Below are positions 1 to 12,000 of a stretch of DNA of 64,000 bases, one piece after another. Where the stretch lies: NCBI GenBank assembly GCA_039583875.1, contig CM077149.1, forward strand, positions 152,274,416 through 152,338,415, in the 5' to 3' direction. The stretch is from Platanthera guangdongensis (lineage: Eukaryota; Streptophyta; Magnoliopsida; Asparagales; Orchidaceae). The notes below the pieces were generated by a model. That model had not been told where the DNA came from, ran no database searches, and worked only from the letters and a program-made list of their open reading frames with translations. Position numbers and translations under genes: made by a program. The first letter of the stretch is position 1, and each line of letters starts with the position of its first letter.

Positions 1-172
1 GATCGCGGAAGGCCTGTGCGAATATAAGCGAGCTCCTCGCATACGCTGCCATGTAGGCGACTAGGCGACTTCTAGGGGAACTCGCACGGGCTAGGCGAGT
101 ATCTCGCCTAGTCGCCTACCTGGCGAGTATGCGAGGGGAGCTCGCTTATATTCGCACAGGCCTTCCGCGATC
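1..172. repeat. Long inverted repeat (hairpin) at the window edge
   Basis: The first ~80 bases are the near-perfect reverse complement of roughly 90-172: the left arm begins GATCGCGGAAGGCCTG and the right arm ends CAGGCCTTCCGCGATC. The arms differ by a few bases and small indels, and the centre lies near 88. The left arm starts exactly at the window edge, so it may continue outside and no target duplication can be tested. It lies upstream of the antisense gene remnant of the Tat element. It could be a foldback element or a structured part of the retroelement. Confidence 0.85.
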
Positions 173-647
173 TTGAATGTTGACTTGGACTCTGCCTTGA
201 CTTGTTGACCTTGACTTTCTGCTGACCTGCCTGTGGGTAGGACCCGCCCCTCGACGAATACGGGTTGCTTTACAGCGAGAAGGAAGAAAGCTGGAGATAC
301 TCTCGAGCAAGAGAGAGAAATCGCAAAAGCGTAATAAATATGTACTCACCTCTCCTATTTATATGCAGGGGGCAGGGGGTATTTGGGTCTCTCTCTGCGA
401 GTATCACCATCGTCTCCGACAACTCTATCCCGCGCCGACCAACAGAAACTCGCCCAACTATTTTTCAAACCTACACACCTAGAAAAGTAAGCTGTAAGAG
501 CAAGAAAGAAAATCAAAGGCCGTCATCAGACACGAGTAGAGAATCAAGCGCGTGATCAAAGCTCGCCTAATGCAAATTACAAATCTGTGTAAAAGATTTA
601 TTACAAAGTCGCCAAGGGGCGAGCGCTCAAAAAAACTTAGAAAAACC

Positions 648-2157
648 CTACTGCCTAGGATGTCGTTGGTCCGGAAGTGAAGGATGTCGCCCAACCCACC
701 CCATGTCGCGTGTGCGATGGAAGTGTTCAATCGTCGCAGTCATTGCCTCCTTGTCCTTCCGGATCTGATCCTCCATCCTCGTCAGTCGGTCCGCCGAGCC
801 CATACTCGTCTGCATGCCGACGAACTCGTCATGATGAAGTTGTCGGCGGTGCTTGATCATTGCAACTCGTTTTTTCAACTCGTTGATCATATGGAAGCAG
901 GACTCCGCACCGGGCAGCCGCTCCCCAAGCTCCACCATCTTAGTAGCTCGTACCTCCAACGTAATAATGCGACGATGCGGCTCGCAGATAGACAACTGAT
1001 CATGTCGGGCCTCCAGCTCCATGTATGTTCGGAAACTCTTCTCCCGATACTCGTGGGTAGGAAGATTGAGGGCGTCCATAAAGGAAGCCCCCACAGTATA
1101 ATCGCGACATGCAAATAATAAACTAATACTCGCTCATTCAACAACTACCTCAGCAGAAGAAAGGCGACCAAGAATAAAAAAGAAGACTACTCGGACGAGC
1201 AGTGTCGGCCCTCATCTCACGGTGGGGACTACAAGATCGCCTGTGGCGAGGAGAAGGGCTCTAGCGAGCAGGATCTCACCACCTAGCCGAAGAGCCGGCG
1301 TATCGATCCCTGTCATGCCGAGCAGGGTGCGGTGGCGACGTCCCCTACGACCTCGAGATATGAGGAACGTTCCCCCTACCACGACCATCCAATTGTCTAC
1401 TTCCTACTCGCGGCGCGAAGAAGCCTGACGAGGTCTCGGCCCCCTGACCTTGCGACTTCAAATGGACATCGAGCAGAGCAGCAGAGACCAACGTCGGAGG
1501 AAGCGGCGAAGGAAGATTAGTCGTCGGAAGTTGTGACTTCTCGGGAACTCGCTCCCCCGGCGACGTCGCCAGGGATCCAAAGTTGAGCCGAACTTGTTTA
1601 CAATGTCGCTGAGCATGCTGAGCTTCAAGGGCAACCACGGGAGCAGATCGCAGGGGAGGCACCAACAGATGTTCTCCTAAGGAGGGCAGATTATATGCAA
1701 GATCAAAGAAGATCGTTAGCAAGCGAGGCAAGATAGCGACATTGAAGAGTGCGCAGCAACCATGATCCTACCTCGCATATAGGCGAGATCTGATTGAACC
1801 TGGTCCCGGGACCTAGGGAGGTCTGTCGTAGGGGCGACCTTCTCTGCCGGAAGGCGAGGCAACTTCAGAGCGGGTTGCTCCACTTCATCGCCAAGGCCCA
1901 TTTTATTGGGCACCCGCCGGGTGCTCGCAGGGACTTTAGGCTCGGTGGTCGGTGCAGCGACATCCCCGATGGCAGGTGGCGGGTTGTTCTTCTTGGAAGC
2001 ACGGGTTTTCTTCCTCTTCAGTAATTTCTTCTTCTTCGGCGAAGAGAGCTCGGCAGCAAATTCACCCTCTCGAGGCCGCTTCGAAGTCGTATGCTCCAGA
2101 AATCTCGTACAACTTAGCCATACTCACATTGTATACTTCCTCGGCAGTCAATGACAT
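648..2157 (-). pseudogene. Antisense gene remnant of the Tat element
   Basis: Reading leftward from an ATG at 2157, short open stretches (2157-2065, 1913-1716, 1731-1345, 1094-648) are interrupted by stops and frameshifts. The last stretch is a 148-residue charged, probably coiled-coil segment. The start (M-S-L-T-A-E-E-V) and its position just inside the 3' LTR match the intact 285-residue antisense gene at 48495-49469. Such opposite-strand genes of unknown function occur in Tat-type elements. The remnant is not expected to make a full protein. Confidence 0.5.
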
Positions 2158-2333
2158 CCCGTGCGAGTTCAGAATGTGTGCCTCAAAAATGATCCCCCCC
2201 CCCACTATTTATATAAGTCAGGAGTAGGTGAGAGACCGCGAGCAGTCCAGATACTCAACCACGATAGCTCGCTGAATTGGGGTTGGATGTTTCATTCCAA
2301 GCTCTCAAGGTCGCTTGCAAAGAGAGGAGATTA

Positions 2334-2945
2334 TGTACAACTCATATTCGTCGAGGGCGGGCCCAGTCAATGCAGGAATCAAAGTCAACAGGTCAAGGAG
2401 GAGGTCAAAGTCAGCATTCAAGACAGTAGAATACCTGGGCAAGTATGACAAGCACCCCTTGCATACTCGCCCGATAGGCTACCAACACGGATACTTGCCC
2501 AAGTCAAGCGAGTTCCTTCAGAGGTCGTATGGTCTTCGGGTGGGGGGAGGGTGGGTTATAAATAAGACCCCCTGAATTTGCCTATAAATAAGACCCGGGG
2601 TACATGGATGAGGACTTTTCCCTAGACATTTGGCTAAGCTTTTAGATCCCATTATCAAAGTTTTGAGTTGTGAGGCGGTGATCATCCTCTTGGTCGTGAA
2701 CTTGTGATAGTCGCCAAGTTAGTGTCCCCCAGTACCATGCTCAAGCATTTTTGGTTGTGGAGGGAAAACTTTTCTAAGCATCTGAGTACGTGGTGAGACC
2801 TCCTACCGCAGCACCAGGGGTCTTTTTAGTGTTCCCTCTATTTTTGTGTCCTTGCTCGTTAAGCCGTCAAGCCTGACCGCTGGACCAACAATCTTAGCCT
2901 GCATTGACCCGAATTTTAGAGTAGAGAATTTTGCCGGCTTCAACA
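2334..2945 (+). repeat. 3' LTR of the old Tat element (612 bp)
   Basis: It begins TGTACAAC after a purine tract and ends TTCAACA, giving TG...CA termini. Two close TATAAATAAGACC boxes (about 2554 and 2582) resemble the single TATAAATAAGACCC in the younger Tat LTRs and are probable promoter elements. The five bases after the LTR are TTATA; the partner target copy is outside the window. Confidence 0.75.
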
Positions 2946-3359
2946 TTATATTTGTTACCCTAAAATTAGAAGAAGCCTATATAGTCTATATAGTTTATAT
3001 ATAAGAATTCTTTGGGATTTTTAAGAGCGATGTTAATACATTGTACACACTATTAAATTAGTTAAAACTTTTATACCCAAATATTATTTCCCTTCTTTCT
3101 ATACGTCGGAAATGATTAGTGTTCATTGCAGTTTTTATTGGATCTAGCAGCATTTCTGCGGTCATCCTACCCATTGAAGGTAAATTTCATTATTATTTTT
3201 GTTTAGAGATCTTGCTTTAAAATTTGGTGATAGTGTTAATGATCAGTAGTATGTTTGTGTTTCAATTCAAGTGTTAGTTAATTGTTTGGATTATAAATAT
3301 ATCACTTGTTTTGATTTCATAAAGGTTAAAATGAATCGTGAACATACATATTGTTGTTA
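2946..3359. other. AT-rich spacer with no recognised gene
   Basis: AT-rich sequence between the Tat LTR and the MULE remnant. A short TATATAGTC-type repeat lies near 2980. I see no coding signal or RNA gene. Confidence 0.5.
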
Positions 3360-5445
3360 ATGAATGACTCATGTAAAGAGGGTCAAGTAGCTGTCGAAAA
3401 GCGTTTTGTGACTGACATCATATTTCCTAGTAAGAAGATTTGGTTCAATGGGCTCGAAATGTCGTCAAAGGATTAGGTTTTGTTGTTGTAGTTCAAAGAT
3501 AAGATAAGCTTGATGGTAGACTTAAGCCTATCAGTTATGACATATATGGTTCCCCTTGTGTCCCTTCAAAAAATAGGGTGAAGAAAAATTTAAGAAAAAC
3601 TAACTCAAAACGGTGTGTGTATTTTCTCTCTATTGGGTCAAAAAGGTGCAATGTTGAGAAATAAAAACTAGAAGTTAAATATAGAATGCATAATCATCTA
3701 TTTGTTCATCTTGAGACACACAATTATGCAGACAGAAAAAAACAAAAATGAACAAAAGATCATTGGAGAGATGTACAGATTCGGTGTTAAGCTGATCCGG
3801 TGTTAAGCCAAGAAAAATACTTTTTGCTTTCAAAAAAATAAATCCTTTCAACACTTCCATCATGAGAGCCATCTATAAGGAAAAGATGAGGTTGTATAAG
3901 AAAGAGTTGACCGGTAGTACTCCAATTCAGTTTCTATGTAAATACATTAGAGATATGCGGAGTACAAAAGTTATAATCATGTAAATCCTATTATTATTGC
4001 TTTAGATAACTTGTTTTTGCTCACCAAACTTCTATCCAATTAAGCAATATGTTTTTGAATGTTTTTGTCAAGGATTGCACACATAAGACTATTCGCTACA
4101 GATTGTCTTTGATTTATATAGTTGGTCTGTCATCTACCAATTTGATATTTTTCCTCCCATTTGCTTTCATGTCCAATGAACCTTAACGTAGGTACAAATG
4201 GGTCTTGGATTATTTTAAAAGTGTGTTAGATTCTACTTCTTGCTAGTGTATTAATGATTGATAAGAAGATTGTATTGATGAATGTCATACAAATGGTATT
4301 AATATCATACAAATGGAATTAGACGATTTACTGCAAAAATACAATATTATTATCAATTCCAAAGAAATGAATGAAACAAAAGTTGTGTGAAGTAATGGAA
4401 CTCACTGCCGCTAAATGTTTTAAAAGTGTGTTAGATTCAAACTGAATGTAGGTACAAATTGGTCTAACTTGAATTGTTTTAAAAGTGTGTTAGATTCTAC
4501 TTCTTTGCCAAGTGCATTAACAGTTGATGGGAGATTGCATTGATAAATGTCATACAAATGAAGTTAATATCATATAAGTAGAGTTAGACAATTTGCTACA
4601 AAATACAGTATTATTATTATTATGAAATCTAAAGGAGATGAGATGAAACAAAAGTTGCATGAAGTAATGGAATTCACGACCACTCAAACAAAGGAGCTAC
4701 TAACGCCCTTAAAACTAAAAGAAATGTCATGTAGAAGCTACAAGAAATTCAAAGCTGATTACAATTCCAAAAAAAACGATCATTGTTTGAGCATGTTTTG
4801 ATAGCGGAATAACAACTACAACATAAAGTTACGAAAATCATTCCAAAGAGAAAAGCGGAAACCAACAGTTGTGTTGAGTGCATTCATAAGAATATGCCGC
4901 CATATATATCTAGCCATATAATTGATGACATAAATGTAATTGGTGATGGGCATAGTGGCTATTGATGGTAAGTCAAGCACTTGAAATGATTGAAAATTTG
5001 TTATAAGTGTGGAGAGATCATGCAGATGAAATGGAAAGTTTTGAATCTATATACAATAACTTATTTGATAATGTGAGATGTGCAGAACTACTTTCATCTT
5101 TTGAATGTACTGTAGTACCAGCTCCACTTGACAAGTGGATGTCAATAGCGTACATGAGATTAGTAATCACATTTTGCTTTTATAATATGGCAGTTGTTTA
5201 TTACACAAAGTTTCAGTTATTCACGTTTTTACCTTTGCATTCTTCCCCTTCGGGGAGCTGAAAAATTATATTTATTGAATTTGTGAACAATAACCGCTTC
5301 ATTCAATTGTTGATACGGGAGTATTGCCTCTTACCTCCATTAATCACTACGTGGAGGAGATATCATACTACAATTAAGGAAGGGTGGGACTTGACTTACA
5401 TTTCAAGTGTTAGAGAAGTCATAACAAAGAACGGATATAAGAAAT
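3360..5445 (+). pseudogene. Decayed MULE (FAR1-related) transposase with C-terminal OTU-like domain
   Basis: Translated in shifting frames, the first part resembles the FAR1-type DNA-binding region with an H-N-H core near 3690. About 4045-4190 resembles the MULE transposase core: the segment with DCTHKTIRYRL and IYIVGLSSTN matches the family's DxTYKTNRYRLPLLEIVGVTST region. From about 4890 to 5445 the translation matches the OTU-like cysteine protease segment found in some plant MULEs, including GDGHSGY (usually GDGNCGF, so the catalytic Cys is lost), APLDKWM and FVNNNRFIQL. Stops and frameshifts occur throughout. No terminal inverted repeats were identified. It is not functional. Confidence 0.6.
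4203..4675 (+). repeat. Imperfect tandem duplication inside the MULE remnant (~260 bp unit)
   Basis: The stretch from about 4213 (TTTTAAAAGTGTGTTAGATT) to 4412 recurs from about 4470 to 4675 with substitutions and small indels, including the shared ATGTCATACAAATG and ATGAAACAAAAGTTG segments. The duplication falls in the region that would encode the middle of the transposase, so it post-dates or accompanies loss of function. Confidence 0.7.
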
Positions 5446-5774
5446 AATTAATTTGGCGAATTCTTGAAAATGAGGTTTTATACTTATTTTTCTATTATTA
5501 GACAAGCAATACATTTGCATAATATGATCACTATTTTTTTTGCTAATTATCTCGTGAAGATAAGTGGACACTAAAGTTTGTAGGATAATCAACAATATTA
5601 CACCACATCTACATAAAAACTTGCATTTTACTACTTTAAATCATCATTACTATAAAATGATGTAGTGCTCTCTAATTTTATAAGACGATGTTACGAGTAC
5701 AACATAATCAGCTATGTGCACATCTAAGCAAAAAATTAAAACCATTAAAACAACCATGTTATGTGCACATCGTG
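5446..5774. other. Spacer with no recognised gene
   Basis: AT-rich sequence between the MULE remnant and the PRORP pseudogene. I see no supported coding region, RNA gene or repeat boundary. Confidence 0.4.
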
Positions 5775-6285
5775 CGACCTGCCCGAAGGGCAACTCCCAC
5801 ATCTGGTTACCCACCCCATCTTGCGACCTTTGTTCCCATTCATCAGACACCCCCAATGACGCCAATCACACCCTTGGTATCTTCCGCCAAATGACAGTTG
5901 ACAACAGCACTCCCAACAAAGCCACTTACACCAACCTCGTATGTCTAGTCTCTGTCTGCAGCGACCCAAACCTTGCCTTCCAATTTACTAAGAACATGCT
6001 AGCTACCAACATCACCCCTCGCCTTCGCAGCTAAAATCCCACGCTCTTTGGATTCTGCAACAAGGGCAACATTGAGAAGACTCACAAGCTTGATGCATAT
6101 ATGGTTTATATTAGTGTTGATCCCAAGGAGCCGGAGCTCTCCACTCTTCTCTGGCTCGATTCCAAGCTAGGTCAGGGAGATGTTTATCGGTTGCTGCACA
6201 GGATGAGAGCAGAATTGAGGAAGGTGTCAGAAACAACAGCCAAGTTAATTGAAGGATGGCTTGATGTTTTGTTCATGCATGGTGT
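5775..6285 (+). pseudogene. Pseudogene fragment of proteinaceous RNase P (PRORP)
   Basis: The translation matches the PPR region of plant PRORP, the protein-only RNase P that trims tRNA 5' leaders in organelles or nucleus. Successive helical repeats are recognisable: a GIFRQM / PNKATYTNL repeat, then ITPRLRS, a stop codon (about 6032), then LFGFCNKGNIEK, KEPELSTLL and a final VSETTAKLIEGWL segment that normally precedes the zinc-binding and metallonuclease part. The nuclease domain is absent. The fragment reads without introns, so it could be a processed copy or a captured piece. The stop and missing catalytic domain make it non-functional. Confidence 0.65.
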
Positions 6286-7120
6286 TACACGACCTAAACC
6301 ATCTTGCAATCAAAAAATCATTTTGGTGTTTCTCTAACACTTTGTCCTGCAAATAAAATTTAATGATATGCACTTAGCAATGATGTGTACAAAGTTAAAC
6401 ATGATGTGCAGGTAACAACGCATTTTCATATACAAAGGTTATGCATAAATATGCCCATTGTAGCACCCCTTTTTGCGCATCCATCGTGACATGTCCAGTC
6501 GAAACTCATTGATACAACACGAGACTTAGTGGGGATGATAATATGCGCAAAAGAGCAAGAGAGAAAAAAAAAGAACTCAAGCTTGGAATAATATTTAAGA
6601 GTTATTCATCTCTCTTTCTCTCATGTTTGCTTAATGCTCTCTTGTATACTCACTTCTCATCTTCTCCACCAAAGACATATTATTGTGAGACTGATTTAGA
6701 TATTGTAAATGACGCAAAAAGGAGCTAAGATCGTACATGATGCTGTTGAGAGACATGGGTGTAACCATGTGTGCGACACCATGGATATCCGTGTGCTTCT
6801 TAACGAAGTGTTGAGGCATTATCTTTGTATATATCAGTGAAAATGATTGAGGGCGACTGAGCTTAACAACAATATATTTAGAATATCATTGATAAAAAAA
6901 TCCACTAAGATCAAGTCTTTTGACTTGGTTCAGGTTATTATCTCAAACTGTAAAATCGGTTCGGATTAAGTCAAGCCAGGCTCAGAGCGGGCTCAAATTA
7001 TTTTGACCCCTTTTCTTCGACCAACAGGAAAGTTAGGAAACTTCTACAGATTTTACCAACAAGATCCACACCCCTATGTCCTACAAATGAATAAATAAGT
7101 TTCGGCCGCTGATTCGAAGG
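6286..7120. other. Intergenic DNA including the probable 3' UTR of the KAPA synthase gene
   Basis: No coding region is supported. The part nearest 7120 lies just downstream of the minus-strand stop codon and should contain that gene's 3' UTR. I found no clear AATAAA in the expected orientation. Confidence 0.4.
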
Positions 7121-9015
7121 TTAGAGCTTTGAAGCGAGCTGGGAATTTTCCGCTCCGGAAACGGGCAACTTAATGCAGCGAGACAATGCGGCTACGAGCT
7201 TTCTGATATCATCCGACGTGTGTGCGGCGCTTAGAGCTATCCGCAGTCTGTCGACGAGAAAACCAAAACGAATTTGTGAGAAGAAGATGGTCAAGCTGGA
7301 TTGAATCAGAATAACTACCACTGGAAGTAGCCAATTAAATTTGAAATTATATGGTGCCAGAATTTTTTACCTGCAAGAATTGGGAGGAACTGTGGGAGGC
7401 CTGATGGCAGTTATGTGAAAACCTGATAGCAGCATGTGCCTGGAACTCGGTTATCAAAAGAATGTGTTAAAAGGGACTTACAGTAATTTGCTGTGATAAT
7501 CAGTTTACAATTGGGACAGCATAATTTTATTAACTAACAAAAAAATTTGCAGCAGGTTTTAGGACATTTAAGTATTTGTATGGATGGAAATCAATTTTAG
7601 GAGGGAAATTTTCGAAAAAAAAAGTAAACAACAAAGGTAAGAGACCTAGCTCGGTTGAAAGGGATTCACCACTATGGGAGATCAAAGATCTGTTGGAGAT
7701 GGCTACGGCGTGGGTCTTGCGGGAGATGCATGTGACGCATGCCTTGTTGGACACGACCGCATGATTGTGGAGGTCTTCTGAGAGACAACTATGGTGAAAA
7801 ACTCATAGGAGACCACTACGATGCACAACTTTTTGTTGGAGATAATTGTGGTGCAGGTCCTGAGGGAGATGAGTGTGATGTGAGTGTTGTTTGAGAAGAC
7901 GCGGGTTCTGCAGAAGAAGAAGGTTTGGGAAGGAGATAGACTACAACAAAGATGTTCTTTGAGATAGTAGAGCATAAATCCCCAAACATTCAACCTAAAA
8001 CTCATTGTTTCATGTCAAAGTGCATGCATATGAATGTTTTGTTAAAATTGTTTAATGTGTGAAAGTTGATACAAAGCTACTAATAGAACTCAAGCATTCA
8101 ACCTGAAACTAATTAATTGGGGGTAGAGAGGCTCAGGATCTATATTAAATAGACAAGACTATGTTAGTTGCCTAATGTAAGACTATTTGCAACAAGTTCT
8201 GCAGGAAAATTGAGAAGGGTGAAAAACCTGCTTGCCAGTAGAGCCGATTCTTCACCTCCGATGACGATCGATATTATAGGACTGGTGATGGGAAGTCCAG
8301 TTAAATAACGAAACTCATGCACCCTACGCCAAATGGCTTGTCTGCGCCACTTCTCCTTTTTGCCCACGAAAAGGGCAGCTGCAACATGAGAAGTTGTCAT
8401 TCATGAAGCAATGGCTTGCAAACATTTAGCAAATATGCAGAGCCAAAATATAACATGATAATTACCAAGCCATCTATTTAATAATCCATAGAATGAAACA
8501 GGCTTAGCACAGTTTGGGACAAGTGTGATATTTGAGTGGTGGCGGTGTGAAATTGTGTTAGTAAATGCAATGGTCATGATTTACTTGTATTTGGAACTCT
8601 GATTACAGATTTTTAACCCAAATTTTACTTTATGGGATCTGGGCATTGAAGACCACTAAAGCTTGACCACGCATACACAGCCATTTTGGAAAAATGGCAT
8701 TCATAGCCGCACCAACCCAAACGCTGTCTACATTTTTCATAATTGCATTCACAACTGTCACTGCTTGCACAACCACTGGTGCTCTCCCAAACATGGCATA
8801 TTGATCTAACGAGTATCATGACATCATCTTCCTTTTGTGACCTAGTTTTCTAGGATTTAGTGCATGTGCATGATGAAAAAAGATCATGTTCATAAATATT
8901 TGATTACATCCTTCGAAGAAATATACCATTGGAAGCAGCAGCAATAGGAACTGGACAAGAAGTTGAAAATATGAATGAGCGACCCCTTGATTGTATAAGC
9001 TGTTTCCATTTATTG
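7121..9015 (-). CDS. BIOF: KAPA synthase exons 8-11 (C-terminal block)
   Basis: Exon 8 (8927-9015) encodes [16 protein letters not shown]; exon 9 (8228-8378) encodes the [16 protein letters not shown] helix and [10 protein letters not shown]; exon 10 (7371-7439) encodes [18 protein letters not shown]; exon 11 (7121-7247) encodes the [17 protein letters not shown] domain and the terminal SKL, then the stop at 7121-7123. Introns 8, 9 and 10 are 548, 788 and 123 bp. The split codons complete correctly across each junction and join the phase-2 end of exon 7, 19.6 kb away. This shows the two halves belong to one gene and are not duplicates. Confidence 0.88.
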
Positions 9016-12000
9016 CTGCTCAACAGTTATTAAACAATTGTTGGTGAAGCTTTGATCAAGAAGAAATAAGGATTTATAAGAACTCCAGATACTGAAGAAG
9101 CATGAATAAAATATAAATATATCTTAAATTAAGCAGATAGCAAGATGAAATGGTATTGAAAAATTAGGCCCTGTTTGATTTGAAGATATAGGAGAAGATG
9201 ATTTTTTAAGGTTGGACTATATTATATTTAATATGGGAACTAATAGCCAATTTTAAAAAAACAACACACAAGAGATTCGATATAGGGATCATGTATAGGG
9301 AGGGCCCTATGACAAGGGGATAGTATTAAAGGAGGGTTTGGATCAGTCCATGTTCATCGCACCATGTGGCAAGCACTCTAGCTGCCCTGTTTGTTTTTTT
9401 ATTTGAGATTGTAAACCAATACGTACTGAAGGGAACAGAGCAGCAACAGAGAAATGCAAAAAATGTACTGAAGGGAACAGAGCAGCAACAGAGAAATGCA
9501 AAAAATGGACAACCGAGAGAAGGAGAGAACCAAGAGGTTCACAGATTGATTTCAATACCCCATGGCTTTTAGCTGATGAGGGTTACCTAGTTTATATAAA
9601 GCAGGAGAGACAGATCTCACCATCAAAAAATGAATGGTAGAGATTAAGCTAGTACAATTAGTTAGGGAAAGTGGCAAAAAGCAAAACAGGAATAAAGTAA
9701 TAACAAACTATCTAATGTACTAGTTAGGGAAAGTGGCAAAAAGCAAAACAGAAATAAAGTAATAACAAACTATCTAATACACCCACTCAAACTTGTCGGC
9801 TCATCGATGACGAGTTTGCTCTTTATTTGCTGAAATTGAGTGATGGCTACTGGTTTTGTAAGGATTTCAGCAAGTTGTTGCGTGTTTGAGATATGTTGAA
9901 CTGTCAGCTTTTGTTGAATTACCAAGTCGCAAACAAAGTGGTAGTCAATTTCAACGTGCTTCATCTTCGTGTGAAGAATTGGGTTTGTTACTAAGTACGT
10001 TGTGCTAATGTTGTCACACAAAATTGTTGGAGCTTTGAGAAGAGGGTACCCAAGTTCTTCAAGAAGGTTGGAAATCCAGATTAGCACGATAGCGGTGTTG
10101 GACACATTTTTGTATTTAGCTTCAGTGTTTTACCTTGCAATGGTGGACTGTTTCTTGGATGACCAAGAAATGAGACTCTTCAAAGAATATGTAGTAGCCT
10201 GCCGTAGACTTTCGATCATCGATATCACATGCCCAATCGGCATCACAGTATGTCGTTAGACAGAAAGAAGAGGCAGCTTGAAGATGTATGTCTGGGTGGA
10301 TAGTTCCTTTTAGGTACTGAAGGATGCGTTTAACAGCTGACCAATGATTGTTGAAGGGAGTTGCATGAACTGAGATACTTTATTGACATTGAATGCAATG
10401 TCAGGCCGAGTAAACTGTAAGTATTGTAGTGATCCAACCACACTACGGTAAAAAGTAGGATTGCTGAAAGAGATCCCATCCTTGGAGAGTTTTGTTCCTA
10501 CGATTGAAGGAGAGGGGCACGGAGTGGCAGCAGCCATGTTGGTTTGAGATAGCAGATTTGAGACATACTGATCCTGCATTAGGTGCATGTTGGAGCTGGT
10601 AGGTGCAAAGGGCCGATGCCTTGTAGAGGAAACTGTGTTGAAAGTGCAGTGACAAAGTGCTGAATTTTAGAAGGGCGAGTTCCGGTGAGAATCACATCAT
10701 CCACATACAAGAAATAGAAGAACAACATCATTCTTATGCTAAAAGAACAATGATGAATCAGCCCTGCTGTTTTTGAAGTCATAAGACAGCAGGAATTTTC
10801 CTTGTGGTACCATGCACGTGGGGATTGTTTTAGCCCATACAAGGCTTTGTGAAGTTTGCGTACAAACTCCGGTTTTTAGTGTTTACAAAATTGGGGGGTT
10901 GTTGCATGTAAACGGCCTATTGGAGATCTACACTTAGAAAAACATTGTCAAAGTCCAGCTGTCGTATATTCCATCCAAGTGTGAGAGCAAGAACAAGAAC
11001 AAGCCGAATGGTGACAGACTTGATAACCGGGGAAAATGTTTCATGGTAGTCCAGCCCCTCTTGTTGAGTGTAGCCACGAGCTACAAGTCTTGCCTTGTGG
11101 CAAGAAATTTTCCCTTGATTCTCATATTTGAGTCGAGATAGCCACTTGCAACTGACAATATTAGTATCCTTTGGTGGTAGGACAAAGAGTCCAAGTTTGG
11201 TTTGACATGAGAGCTGAGTATTCATTATCCATGGCTTGAACCCATAAGGGATTTTGGAAGCCTGAAGGTATGTCGTGGGAATGTGGAGATTGGAGGGAAA
11301 ACATTGACATGGTTTGTGTGGAGAGAACACAAATATTCTTGGCTTTAGATGTCCTGTTTGAAGACTTGTAGCCAAGGAATGTTTGTTTTGAGGGGCTTGG
11401 GTAGGTACCAAGGAAAAGTTTGGTAAATTTATGGCTGAACCTGAATGTTGTGGAGGAGAGTTTATGGACTATAATAGATTCTTGTGGATGCTATTTGAGT
11501 CATGTTGAGGAATGGTTGATTGTGTGGAGGTGGGATTGGAGGTATGTTGCGGAATTTGTTTGGAGTTCGGAGGTGTTGAAGAAGTGATGATGATTGGGAT
11601 AGCGGTAGGAGTGGAAGTTTGAGTGTTTGGTTTGTTTGGGAAAGGGAGGGAAAGCAAGATTCATTGAATTTAACGTGTCGGGCTATGTTGATTTTGGAGG
11701 AGTTCAGATCATAGCACAAGTAGGCTTTGTGATTTTCACTATAACCAATAAAGATGCTCGGAGATGATCTAGCATCAAGTTTTGTAGGAGCTTGATGCTT
11801 GAGCCTCGGGAAGCAAAGACATCCAAAGGTTTTGAGTAGAGAGTGGTTTGGTGGTTTATGATAGAGCATTTCATAGGGTGATTTGTTTTGAAGTAGAGGT
11901 GTGGGAATCCTGTTGATTAGGAAATTAGTTGTTTGAAAACATGTGTCCAAAATTGATGTGGTAATTTAGATTGAATAAACAGGGTTCGGCCAAGATCAGT

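Larger units (their letters stand above)
1..2945 (+). mobile_element. 3' portion of an old Tat-clade Ty3/gypsy retrotransposon
   Basis: The stretch ends in a 3' LTR (2334-2945) that starts TGTACAACTC and ends TTCAACA, the same termini as the better preserved Tat element at 38621-50454. A purine-rich tract (AAGAGAGGAGATTA) abuts the LTR, as expected for a plus-strand element. Between the inverted repeat and the LTR is a degenerate gene on the opposite strand, in the same place as the antisense genes of the younger element. Gag and pol lie left of the window. Many stops indicate an old copy. Confidence 0.75.

Noticed and set aside
8625..8819. A Cys/Trp-rich minus-strand open stretch in intron 8 of KAPA synthase
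   Set aside because: It does not match the enzyme, the exon 8-exon 9 junction is in phase without it, and another frame is equally open. Probably chance.
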